From positions 372,001-436,000 of the forward strand of contig PVEQ01000001.1 in the NCBI GenBank assembly GCA_002973575.1: a stretch of 64,000 bases of DNA, given 5' to 3'. This document shows positions 1 to 7,044 of the stretch, one piece after another. Within the stretch, counting starts at the first letter, position 1. Every line of letters starts with the position of its first letter. Below the pieces are notes generated by a model. The model had not been told where the DNA came from, did not search any database, and saw nothing but the letters and a program-made list of their open reading frames with translations. The position numbers and the translations under genes were made by a program. Origin of the DNA: Sediminibacterium magnilacihabitans (GTDB lineage Bacteria; Bacteroidota; Bacteroidia; Chitinophagales; Chitinophagaceae).

Positions 1-1670
1 ATAGCTGCTAATTTTATTCCTTCGCCTAAAGTCAAATACGGACAAAAACTTTCAGCTAATTCTTTTACAGTAATCCCGTATTTAATGGCCATGCTTAACT
101 GCTGAATTAATTCCCCACCTTCGGGAGCTACTACTCTAGCGCCTATTAATTTATCGGTTTCAGGATTGCGGATGAGTTTGATAAAACCTCTTGTATCATT
201 CGCTGCTATAGCTCTTGGCACATACTTAAGCTCCAGTTTTGAAACCTCAAAGGGAATGTTCTTCGCAGTAGCCTTTACTTCATTCAGTCCTGCACCCGCC
301 ACTTGCGGATCAGTGAACACTACCCAGGGCAGGGAAGAATAATCTGCTTTCAGTTCTGAGCCGGTAAATGCATTTTCTACCGCAATCTTTCCTTCATACG
401 CTGCTGTGTACACAAATGCAGGAGTATTGGCAACATCACCTGCTGCATAAATATGATGCAGGTTCGTTTCCATCAATTCATTTACCTGTATATGCCCGCT
501 ATGTGTTAATTGTAAACCGATATTTTGCAAACCGAGTTTTTGTGTGTTTGGTTTTGTACCTGAAGCTACTACTACTTTGCCCGGCTCAACTATTTTGGTA
601 AAAGAACCATCAGGACTTTTACAATGAATGATAGTATCGTTGCCAGACTTTTCAAATTTAACTGCACGGTAATTCGGAAGAATTTCAACGCCTTCATTCT
701 TCATGTGCTTTTCTAGTTCTTCACTGATGTCAGGGGTTTGAGTACGCAGCACACGGTCAGTAAATTCTATAATGCGGACTTTTGTTCCCAGGCGGTTATA
801 AGCCATTGCAATTTCCAAACCAATATATCCTGCACCCATAATGGTAATACTGGCGGGTTGTTCTTCCAAATCAAATAAAGATACATTGGTGAAGTAGCCA
901 ATATCTTTCAGTCCTTCAATATCAGGTATATTTGTAGTTGCACCTGTTGCAATAATAAATTTTAGGGCAGTGTATTCTTCTTTGCCATTTACCAAAATAG
1001 TTCTATCATCCACAAACTCTGCCCATCCTTCAATCATTTGCAGGTTTTCAAAATCACTCACTACATCCATGTACTTTTTTTGCTGAAGGTTTTTCACCAA
1101 TTGCTTTTTGTCTTTTATTACCTGTGCAAAATCAATATCAACTCCCTTTGGTTTTATACCGGAAAAGTTGGAATGTGAAGCATGGTAAGCGGTTTCCGCT
1201 GCACGGATAAGCGTTTTGGAAGGCACACATCCCACATTCACACAAGTGCCTCCAAAATCTAACCCTGCATTTACCATTAGGGTGGTTAAACCCAGTTCAT
1301 TGGCTTTAATAGCAGCTGAAAATGCAGCAGAACCGCCCCCAATAATGATTAAATCAAATTGGGTTGCTTTACTTTGAGTCAGTCCATCATTATTCGCTTC
1401 TTTTGCTCGGTAAGCGGGTGTTTGATTGATTGCATGTATAATTTCTTCTTTGGAAATTTGGTCGGGACTAAAGGCAATTTCTCCTTTGCCGTTTGAATAA
1501 CTTACTTTCTTTGAGAGGATACCATTTTGTGTTTCCAGCAAACGTTCAATACTTACAGCACAATGGTCACAGGTCATACCTGTTATATCGAGGGAGAGTT
1601 TTTCTTCCCTTGTATTGTTGCTGTTAATGTGCCCAGCATCGGGGCTTAACATTCTTTTTAAAAAATTCAT
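1..1670 (-). CDS. merA: mercuric reductase MerA, C-terminus cut by window edge
   Basis: Cytoplasmic FAD-dependent enzyme reducing Hg(II) to volatile Hg(0) with NADPH. The frame is open from an ATG at 1670 to the window edge (556 codons). An N-terminal HMA domain carries M-T-C34-D-H-C37. After it come the FAD site IIGGGSAAFS near residue 108, the redox pair C143/C148 in GGTCVNVGCVPSK, an NADPH site GAGYIGLE near 278, and the C-terminal dimerisation domain. The sequence leaves the window inside PYLTLGEGIKLAA. Known MerA proteins end some 15 residues later with a vicinal Cys pair, so those cysteines cannot be judged here. It is the last visible gene of the mer operon, downstream of merTP and a metal-binding lipoprotein. 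The identification is secure. Confidence 0.95.
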   Translation of the reverse strand, partial: MNFLKRMLSPDAGHINSNNTREEKLSLDITGMTCDHCAVSIERLLETQNGILSKKVSYSNGKGEIAFSPDQISKEEIIHAINQTPAYRAKEANNDGLTQSKATQFDLIIIGGGSAAFSAAIKANELGLTTLMVNAGLDFGGTCVNVGCVPSKTLIRAAETAYHASHSNFSGIKPKGVDIDFAQVIKDKKQLVKNLQQKKYMDVVSDFENLQMIEGWAEFVDDRTILVNGKEEYTALKFIIATGATTNIPDIEGLKDIGYFTNVSLFDLEEQPASITIMGAGYIGLEIAMAYNRLGTKVRIIEFTDRVLRTQTPDISEELEKHMKNEGVEILPNYRAVKFEKSGNDTIIHCKSPDGSFTKIVEPGKVVVASGTKPNTQKLGLQNIGLQLTHSGHIQVNELMETNLHHIYAAGDVANTPAFVYTAAYEGKIAVENAFTGSELKADYSSLPWVVFTDPQVAGAGLNEVKATAKNIPFEVSKLELKYVPRAIAANDTRGFIKLIRNPETDKLIGARVVAPEGGELIQQLSMAIKYGITVKELAESFCPYLTLGEGIKLAA

Positions 1671-1716
1671 CTGAATTGATTTATTGCTTTCTGGCAAAAA
1701 TTAATACAATATAGAC

Positions 1717-1986
1717 TTAATTGGCAGGCGTATTTTTACAATCTTCCGTACAAGTATGCCCTTTTTCGCCATGTGCATATACATGACTCTCGTTTTTACA
1801 TGCATCTGTGCATACATGGTCTTTTAAAGCAATCGTAGTTGTGTTGATTGTACTGTCTGTTGCCGGATGCTGCGCCATACAGGCCGTATCACATTTATGT
1901 CCTTTCTCTTCATGTGCAGGATTTGCAGAAGATTGACAGGCAACTAATGAGCCTGCCACCAAAAATGTTAATAATAATTGTTTCAT
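1717..1986 (-). CDS. small Cys/His-rich lipoprotein of the mer operon
   Basis: An 89-residue predicted lipoprotein with a short hydrophobic signal and lipobox LVAC (lipidated Cys17). The mature part is a run of three related units of the form (E/D)-x-H-x-C-x-x-x/C, namely EKGHKCDTACM, DHVCTDACK and EKGHTCTEDCK. This gives six cysteines and several histidines in about 70 residues. It lies between merTP and merA with short gaps (17 and 46 bases), so it is almost certainly co-transcribed. By context it may bind Hg(II) or another soft metal in the periplasm and hand it to MerTP, replacing a soluble MerP. That role is inferred; I do not recognise a named family. Confidence 0.75.
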   Translation of the reverse strand: MKQLLLTFLVAGSLVACQSSANPAHEEKGHKCDTACMAQHPATDSTINTTTIALKDHVCTDACKNESHVYAHGEKGHTCTEDCKNTPAN

Positions 1987-2003
1987 GGTTTATATTTTTT
2001 TGA

Positions 2004-2618
2004 TTATTGAACTGGTTTTGTATCGGTTACTTTATAGCCGGTTTCATTTACTGCATTAATAATAGCCTGCTCTGCGGTTTTGGAATTATCAAATTTTACT
2101 GTACTGCTTCCATTCTTAAATTCAGTTTTATATTCCAATACACCGGGAACCTTTGACAAGGCGAGGTTGATTGTTTCTGAACAAGCTTCGCAGGTCATGC
2201 CTTTAATATTCAGCTTCACTTGTTGAATATTGATTTTATTTATTATTACAATTTCTTTCTTTTCAGATTCGGGATAGAAAATGTGAGAATATTTGGGGAA
2301 AGCCATCAGCAGAAGAGCCAACACCGTTACTATGCCCAGGAAAGTTTTAGTTTGCCAGAAAGAAGGTTTATCTTCTTCACATGCACAATCTATATCGGCT
2401 TTCTTAGGTTTTAATTTCTGATACCACGCAAATGCAAGCACAGCAGCAGTCAGACCAATAAGATAAGGACGATACGGCTCAAGCCATGAAAATGTTGAAG
2501 CAATACCCGTTGCCCCGCTGAACAACGCCAGAACGGGTGTAATGCAGCATAAAGAAGCTACAGTAGCAGTAAGCAAACCCGCTATCCATGTTTTACTGCC
2601 AGATTTTGTTGTGCTCAT
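2004..2618 (-). CDS. merTP: MerT-MerP fusion mercuric ion transporter
   Basis: A 204-residue inner-membrane importer that brings Hg(II) to MerA. Residues 1-110 are MerT-like with three hydrophobic segments, the membrane Cys pair C24-C25 followed by ITP, and a cytoplasmic-loop pair C78/C80. After a linker (about 115-130), a MerP-like HMA domain carries G-M-T-C143-E-A-C146 and a typical beta-alpha-beta pattern to the end. In classical Proteobacterial operons MerT and MerP are separate; the fused form is known from Bacteroidota. The start codon overlaps the end of the upstream ArsR gene by 4 bases, so the two are translationally coupled. Confidence 0.92.
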   Translation of the reverse strand: MSTTKSGSKTWIAGLLTATVASLCCITPVLALFSGATGIASTFSWLEPYRPYLIGLTAAVLAFAWYQKLKPKKADIDCACEEDKPSFWQTKTFLGIVTVLALLLMAFPKYSHIFYPESEKKEIVIINKINIQQVKLNIKGMTCEACSETINLALSKVPGVLEYKTEFKNGSSTVKFDNSKTAEQAIINAVNETGYKVTDTKPVQ

Positions 2619-2986
2619 GCTAATTCCATTTTTGCGTTTAATTCATTAATGTATTTGAATAAAGACCGAAGCATTTTTAAATGTTCAGGCTTTAAGGAAT
2701 AAAAGATGGTTTGCCCTTCTTTACGGGCCTGTATGATTCCGCCGTCTTTCATTTTACGGAGATGCTGAGAAATAGCAGGGATGCTCATGCCAAGTATATC
2801 GCTCAAATCGCAGGGGCAGAGTTCTTTTTCTTCTTCCAGCAGGTAAAGAATTTTCAGGCGTACTTCATTGCCGGCTAAAGACAATACAGCCGACATCTGG
2901 GAGAAAGCATTTTCTGTATTTTCAACCTTTTCCTTACAGGTTTTTATCTGAACTGGGTCGGCATACAACCGGATACAAGTGTTCAT
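2615..2986 (-). CDS. ArsR/SmtB-family metal-responsive repressor of the mer operon
   Basis: A 123-residue winged-helix regulator and first gene of the mer operon. The ArsR fold is recognisable from LSLAGNEVRLKILYLL through the metal-site helix ELC57-P-C59-DL and the recognition helix SIPAISQHLRKMKDGGII to the wing ARKEGQTIFYSL. Two further cysteines (C4, C17) sit in the N-terminal extension and could complete a thiolate site for Hg(II). Mercury operons in Proteobacteria normally use MerR; here an ArsR-type repressor occupies that place. Its promoter contains an 18-bp palindrome exactly between the two promoter boxes, as expected for repression by occlusion and release when metal binds. The specificity for mercury is inferred from context. 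Confidence 0.88.
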   Translation of the reverse strand: MNTCIRLYADPVQIKTCKEKVENTENAFSQMSAVLSLAGNEVRLKILYLLEEEKELCPCDLSDILGMSIPAISQHLRKMKDGGIIQARKEGQTIFYSLKPEHLKMLRSLFKYINELNAKMELA

Positions 2987-3000
2987 AATCTGTTTATTTT

Positions 3001-3058
3001 TAACAAATTTAATACTTAAATTATTATTTAAGCAAATTCTTAAATAAATAATTTGTTA
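3001..3058 (-). promoter_or_regulatory. mer operon promoter with palindromic operator
   Basis: Read on the minus strand, TAAATTTG (3004-3011) matches the Bacteroidota -7 box TAnnTTTG exactly. A TTTG (3033-3036) lies 21 bases upstream, the usual place of the -33 box. The spacer contains CTTAAAT-TATT-ATTTAAG (3015-3032), a perfect 7-bp inverted repeat. An outer 8-bp inverted repeat, TAACAAAT (3001-3008) and ATTTGTTA (3051-3058), brackets the whole promoter. Transcription would start near 2997, giving an 11-base leader to the ArsR ATG. The operator assignment is inference. Confidence 0.7.
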
Positions 3059-3174
3059 AAGGATTTTCCGGTAAAACAGGGTTTTCAAATAACTAATGTA
3101 TTTCCAGAGAAGCAGTTTTAATACTATTTCCCCAAAGAAAGATTTAATTTAAAACCAGTATGTGCTGAAAGAAA

Positions 3175-3879
3175 TTAGAATGAGGTATCAATGACCTGGC
3201 TTGAGTAAAATTGCCGTTGCATGATGATACTGGCTATCTCCTTAATGATGTCAACAGCCACTTCTGTTTTATTTTTTACGGGGAATTCTTTGGACACTAA
3301 ATCCTTTTGTATTATGGTAACTTTATTAGTGTCATACTCAAACGTGGCATAAGCGTCATTCATTGAATTTAGCACTATCATATCGAAGTTTTTGCACCGT
3401 AATTTACTTTCAGCATTAATCAGTTCATCATTTGTCTCTAAAGCAAATCCTATGGAAAGCTGATTGTCTCTTTTTATTTTGCCAAACTCAAAAGCTATAT
3501 CAGGGTTCTTTACTAATTTAATAAGGATCTCATCACCAGCTTTTTTTATTTTTTTTTCAGCAACAATTTCCGGCTTGTAATCTGCAACTGCAGCCGCAAA
3601 AATTGCAATATCTGTTTCCATAAAATGAAAGTTGCAGGCCACATACATTTCAAATGCTGACGTAACTGGTATTAATTTTAGATTTGGGTGTTGCAACTGA
3701 ATATTCACCGGGCCACTAACCAACACCACTTTGGCGCCCTGCTTTAAAAATGCCTCGGCTATGGCGTAGCCCATTTTACCAGAAGAATGATTGCTGATAT
3801 AACGAACGGGGTCAATAGCCTCTCTTGTTGGGCCTGCTGTTATCAGAATTCTTTTGTTTTTTAATACAGACATAGACAT
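3175..3879 (-). CDS. stand-alone CoaB-type phosphopantothenoylcysteine synthetase domain
   Basis: A 234-residue protein matching only the C-terminal CoaB half of bifunctional CoaBC. It opens with the family signature ILITAGPTREAIDPVRYISNHSSGKMG, followed by AAAVADYKP, the KK-rich strand and the KNPDI helix, and then GFALETND and a late NSMND motif. In coenzyme A synthesis CoaB joins 4'-phosphopantothenate and cysteine using CTP. The flavin-dependent CoaC decarboxylase half is absent, and the 600 bases upstream hold no trace of it. It may be a second, monofunctional copy or a shortened relict. M3 (3873) is an alternative start. No operon partner is visible. Confidence 0.82.
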   Translation of the reverse strand: MSMSVLKNKRILITAGPTREAIDPVRYISNHSSGKMGYAIAEAFLKQGAKVVLVSGPVNIQLQHPNLKLIPVTSAFEMYVACNFHFMETDIAIFAAAVADYKPEIVAEKKIKKAGDEILIKLVKNPDIAFEFGKIKRDNQLSIGFALETNDELINAESKLRCKNFDMIVLNSMNDAYATFEYDTNKVTIIQKDLVSKEFPVKNKTEVAVDIIKEIASIIMQRQFYSSQVIDTSF

Positions 3880-4479
3880 TTTGGAATATTACTTTGGAGT
3901 GGAGACGGAGTAAGTCGGTGTTCCTTTCAAAACCATCAGTAAAAATTGCGGCTAAAATGAAAACTGATATGCAACTTAGAGCAATCCATAAATAACCTAG
4001 GTTAAATATTTTATCCTACCGATTGCATGTGGGATGCCTGCTGCAAATACCGTCAATAATGTGCGAATAAGTAAGCTTTGGTAAGGCTACAATAAAGCTC
4101 CACGCCACATCCAAACCCGCTTTTTTAAAAATCACGTATTCTGCCGGAATATTATTTAAAGGAAGCATTTCACATTTAGATGGAATGGCTTGATTATACA
4201 GCTTATATGTAAATGCCACTCAAACTGACCCCCTTCCGCCATTTCAATGTGACCAGTTTAAGCCGGTTGCGGAGGGGCAATTTGCGTGGATATTCCAGTC
4301 ATTACCAATTTATAAAAAACTACTTTGTCATTAATCATTAAGGTTTTTTGTTACAGAATCATACATTGCATTTTTGTCTCCCTGTTACCTGAATTTTCTT
4401 TTTCTAATTATCAATATCATTAAAAAGAAAAGTACAATCCGTAAGGATTGTACCAAGTCAAAATAAAGAAAGATTGAAA
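3880..4479. other. 600-base intergenic stretch with an IS remnant
   Basis: No convincing gene was found. A 67-codon minus-strand frame (4016-4219) has no recognisable motif and directly abuts the IS-like end at 4215-4300, so I do not call it. The rest is AT-rich and carries no obvious promoter or hairpin. Confidence 0.5.
4215..4300 (-). mobile_element. probable end of an IS21-like element (remnant)
   Basis: On the minus strand this segment contains a series of related short units: GGGGGTCAGTTTGAGTGGC, then GGTCACATTGAAATGGCGG, then GCAAATTGCCCCTCCGC next to TGGAATATCCACG. Multiple GGTCA-TTTGA type repeats ending in a TGGAATATCCA-like tip are characteristic of IS21-family termini. No istA or istB gene is present, so only one end appears to survive. 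The family assignment is from memory of such ends. Confidence 0.4.
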
Positions 4480-4971
4480 TCACCCCTTATACTTCCTCAT
4501 TGCTTTTACTTTTTTTGGAGATGGTTGCCCTTTCTCCAGATAGTATTTAAAATCGCTTGTTAAGGTATTGCCCATACTGCTCATTTGCATTTTCATCATT
4601 GGTTGCATAAGAAAACCCATAAGCCCACCAACTTCAATATCCATTTTCATATTCACTTTAGTTTTATTCTGTTCAATGGAGGTTAGCGTCCAGGTGTTTT
4701 TTGCAAATTTAACCATCGAAGGCATACCTTGTACCGCTTGCCAACTTATTAAATGGTTTTCGCTGGAGTATTGAAGAATTTTTTCTTTTAATTTTCCCAT
4801 TGTGGTGGCACAGCCTCTTTGCGAACAGGTGGAACCATTTATACCGGCCCCGCTTCCTTCTGAGTGATTTACTGGAGATGCCCATTTATAAGCATCCGCA
4901 AATTGAGTTCCTATTACATTCCAGGCACTCTCGATATCTTTATTTACGATTATTTCTTTTTCAATTGTCAT
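4480..4971 (-). CDS. SRPBCC (START-like) protein, cytoplasmic copy
   Basis: A 163-residue protein of the SRPBCC/polyketide-cyclase-like fold, a helix-grip pocket for hydrophobic ligands. The N-terminal strand and helix (IIVNKDIESAWNVIGTQFADAYKWAS) are followed by a central GKLKEKILQYSSENHLISW strand pair and a C-terminal long helix. It has no signal peptide. It is a close paralogue of the gene one base upstream: both contain ADAYKWAS/TDAYKWAS, KFAKNTW/RFAKNTW, a GGxMGxxM-PMMK helix and a Y-x-E-x-GQPxP-x-K tail. Unlike that copy it has Cys residues (STCSQRGC) in the first loop. The ligand is unknown. It is the last gene of the AraC-linked cluster. Confidence 0.75.
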   Translation of the reverse strand: MTIEKEIIVNKDIESAWNVIGTQFADAYKWASPVNHSEGSGAGINGSTCSQRGCATTMGKLKEKILQYSSENHLISWQAVQGMPSMVKFAKNTWTLTSIEQNKTKVNMKMDIEVGGLMGFLMQPMMKMQMSSMGNTLTSDFKYYLEKGQPSPKKVKAMRKYKG

Positions 4972-4972
4972 T

Positions 4973-5551
4973 TTAGTATTTTTTTGATTTATGAATTGCT
5001 TTTAGTTTTCTTGGGTGCGGTTGGCCTGTCTCAACATAATATTTGAATTCCTCTATAGTATGATTCATCATCTTAGCCATTTTTCCTTTCATCATTGGCT
5101 TCATCATTTTGCCCATGAAGCCTCCAATTTTTATTTCCATTACCAAAGAAAGTTTTGTTTGATTGCTATCTATAGAAATCAACTGCCAGGTATTTTTTGC
5201 AAATCTTACCATTTTAGGCATTCCTTCAAACGAATAAGATAAGAGATGATTATCTGCCGAATATTCCAGCACTTTTTCTTTTAAAGTTCCCATAGGTGTT
5301 GTACAAACCCTTTCAGAATATATGTCTCCTATTTTTTCACCCTGTCCTTCAGAGGTTGAAACTGTTGAAGCCCATTTATAAGCATCTGTAAACTGAGGCC
5401 CTAATACCTGCCATGCTTTTTCAACGCCTGCATCAATGAGTATCTCCTTTTTAATTAGTAAATTTATTTTAGGTGTTTGAGCTTTTATTCCCAAACTTGA
5501 AAATGCTATTGCTATAAAAGCAACTGCGGAAATTGAAATTCTTTTTTTCAT
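4973..5551 (-). CDS. SRPBCC (START-like) protein, exported copy
   Basis: A helix-grip protein of 192 residues with a cleavable signal peptide (MKKRISISAVAFIAIAFSS, ending LGIKAQ). The ATG at 5551 is preferred over an upstream ATG at 5596 because it starts exactly at the signal peptide and avoids overlap with the previous gene. The fold elements mirror the downstream paralogue: EKAWQVLGPQFTDAYKWAS, GTLKEKVLEYSADNHLLSYS and a Met/Lys-rich GGFMGKMMKPMMK helix. Two copies of one fold side by side, one exported and one cytoplasmic, point to tandem duplication with relocation. The function is unknown; ligand binding or stress protection is a guess from neighbours. Confidence 0.75.
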   Translation of the reverse strand: MKKRISISAVAFIAIAFSSLGIKAQTPKINLLIKKEILIDAGVEKAWQVLGPQFTDAYKWASTVSTSEGQGEKIGDIYSERVCTTPMGTLKEKVLEYSADNHLLSYSFEGMPKMVRFAKNTWQLISIDSNQTKLSLVMEIKIGGFMGKMMKPMMKGKMAKMMNHTIEEFKYYVETGQPHPRKLKAIHKSKKY

Positions 5552-5565
5552 TTTTGTATTTTGAA

Positions 5566-6384
5566 TTAGTTGTTTACTATTACTGCACCCTGCCATGCAC
5601 CCATAGTTTTAATTGCATCTTCTTTATAATGTTTTATCTCAGCATATTCTTTTGAGCCAAAGAATTTTTTATTTGCATTTTCGCTTGGCCATATTGCAAT
5701 ACCAAAAGATTGCGCTGTATAACCCCCTGCGGAATTACAGTCAAATCCTTCAGCACAAACGGGCGTCATAGACAAAGCAAAATCCACTCCGTAATCCTTT
5801 GAACAAATTGGGCCTGCTCTTTCAAAGTATTTTCCCATTTGGTCTGCCGTTTCGGTTTTTAAATCCATGCCATAAATTTCATAGAAAAGAGAGCCGTCTA
5901 ATTTTACATTCATATCATTTTCAACCTTAAAAAAGCCGATTTTCAACAAGCTTAATGCCCCTGTTCTTATTGGCTTTAATTTTAAAAAACGGGGATCCTT
6001 TTCAAAGGCTTCTTTTTTTGCAGCATTTGGCCATTCAAAAAAGCCTATCATTTGAGGCTTAATCGTTTCCGAATAAGCATTTTTTATAGCGACTGTCATC
6101 AATGGTTTAAGGCCATATTCTATGGCTATTGGCATTACTTTAGCAAAGTATTCTTCAGTCAGTTGTTTTTGTTTGCCTTCTTTTACTGACATAAAAGCCA
6201 CTTCAATTAACGTTCCTGCTTTAAATTGTGCTGAGGCGGAGGTACTTACTTTTGACGATTTAGCAGTATTTGCAACAACTTCGTTTGTACATGCATGACT
6301 TTTTATTGACTTACTGGTTTTGTCAGTTTGTGCCGCCATTACTAATGCTCCCAGCATTATTACTACAGTTATAATGAATTTCAT
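5566..6384 (-). CDS. exported protein with two DUF1330/dimeric alpha-beta-barrel-like repeats
   Basis: A 272-residue protein with a signal peptide (MKFIITVVIMLGALVMAAQ); the ATG at 6384 is chosen for that reason. The mature part has two similar halves, about residues 55-155 (TLIEVAFMSVKEGKQKQLTEEYFAKVMPIA...) and 160-265 (SLFYEIYGMDLKTETADQMGKYFERAGPI...). Each half ends in an FEWPN- or AIWPS-type strand followed by A-x-K-x-F and a helix. This resembles NIPSNAP/DUF1330-like ferredoxin folds, but I cannot name the family. It sits between a CMD protein and two SRPBCC proteins and is likely co-transcribed with them (gaps of 28 and 14 bases). Confidence 0.65.
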   Translation of the reverse strand: MKFIITVVIMLGALVMAAQTDKTSKSIKSHACTNEVVANTAKSSKVSTSASAQFKAGTLIEVAFMSVKEGKQKQLTEEYFAKVMPIAIEYGLKPLMTVAIKNAYSETIKPQMIGFFEWPNAAKKEAFEKDPRFLKLKPIRTGALSLLKIGFFKVENDMNVKLDGSLFYEIYGMDLKTETADQMGKYFERAGPICSKDYGVDFALSMTPVCAEGFDCNSAGGYTAQSFGIAIWPSENANKKFFGSKEYAEIKHYKEDAIKTMGAWQGAVIVNN

Positions 6385-6412
6385 TTTTGTTGTTTTATTT
6401 GTTAGTGAATGT

Positions 6413-6970
6413 TTATTTTTTCCAGGATCTGCCCGCAAAGGGAACATCAACTTCCGGATTTGTAATGTGATTTGAATAATTACTCAATGTTTTTACACCA
6501 ATGCCTGCAATAATTCCCAAAACATTAGTTTCTGAATATCCTGCAGCTAAGAATTCATCAATTTCGCCTTGAGGAACTATACCACGATTTGCAGTAAGGG
6601 AACGGGTAAGTTTTGATAAGGCAGCTAATTTTACATCTGGAATTTGTTTACCGTCACGAATCGCATTGGTTACTTCAGTTGGCACTTTGGTCATTACGTC
6701 GCCAACAAAGCTGTGAGCTGCCATGCAATACTCGCAGTTGTTTTCATAAGCCACTGATAGAAAAACCACTTCTTGCTCGACTGGTGTGAATCCGGAATTG
6801 GCCCTAAAGCTATTGTAAGAATAAGTATAGGCATCCAGTAATGCTGCATTGTTACCCATTTTTACATACATGTTAGGAACAAAGCCTAAACCCTTTTGAG
6901 TCTTGTTAAATATTTCCTGTGAGATTGGGGATACCGGGGAGATTTCTAATTTTAAGTTTGCCATTTTCAT
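6413..6970 (-). CDS. carboxymuconolactone decarboxylase / AhpD-like protein
   Basis: An all-helical CMD-family protein of 185 residues. The AhpD-type redox centre is visible as E-N-N-C79-E-Y-C82-M-A-A-H86, with the Cys pair and downstream His typical of peroxidase-associated members; the N-terminal FVPNMY signature is also present. Such proteins act as disulfide-based peroxide or organic-peroxide reductases or as aromatic-ring enzymes. The AhpD-like Cys pair favours the redox role here (inference). M3 (6964) is an alternative start. It is the first gene after the AraC regulator, and its promoter is strikingly similar to that of the second CMD gene at 26857-27429. Confidence 0.85.
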   Translation of the reverse strand: MKMANLKLEISPVSPISQEIFNKTQKGLGFVPNMYVKMGNNAALLDAYTYSYNSFRANSGFTPVEQEVVFLSVAYENNCEYCMAAHSFVGDVMTKVPTEVTNAIRDGKQIPDVKLAALSKLTRSLTANRGIVPQGEIDEFLAAGYSETNVLGIIAGIGVKTLSNYSNHITNPEVDVPFAGRSWKK

Positions 6971-6984
6971 TGTTTTTTTTACAA

Positions 6985-7038
6985 TACAAAGGTGGCAGAT
7001 GCCTTACAATTAGATTAGCCGTATCAGCTCAATAAATT
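6985..7038 (-). promoter_or_regulatory. promoter and putative AraC operator of the first CMD gene
   Basis: On the minus strand GCCACCTTTGTA (6985-6996) gives a near -7 box (CAnnTTTG). Thirty bases further upstream (plus-strand coordinates from 7015) lies TTAGCCG, followed at the matching offset by CA and AATT. The same arrangement occurs at 27460-27515 upstream of the other CMD gene, with the equivalent offset being 31 bases. The shared block is a candidate binding site for the adjacent AraC regulator. Confidence 0.45.
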
Positions 7039-7044
7039 CTTAAT

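Noticed and set aside
4016..4219. 67-codon minus-strand frame in the IS-remnant gap
   Set aside because: No motif, no promoter or ribosome site; its start lies against the IS-like end, so it is probably chance.
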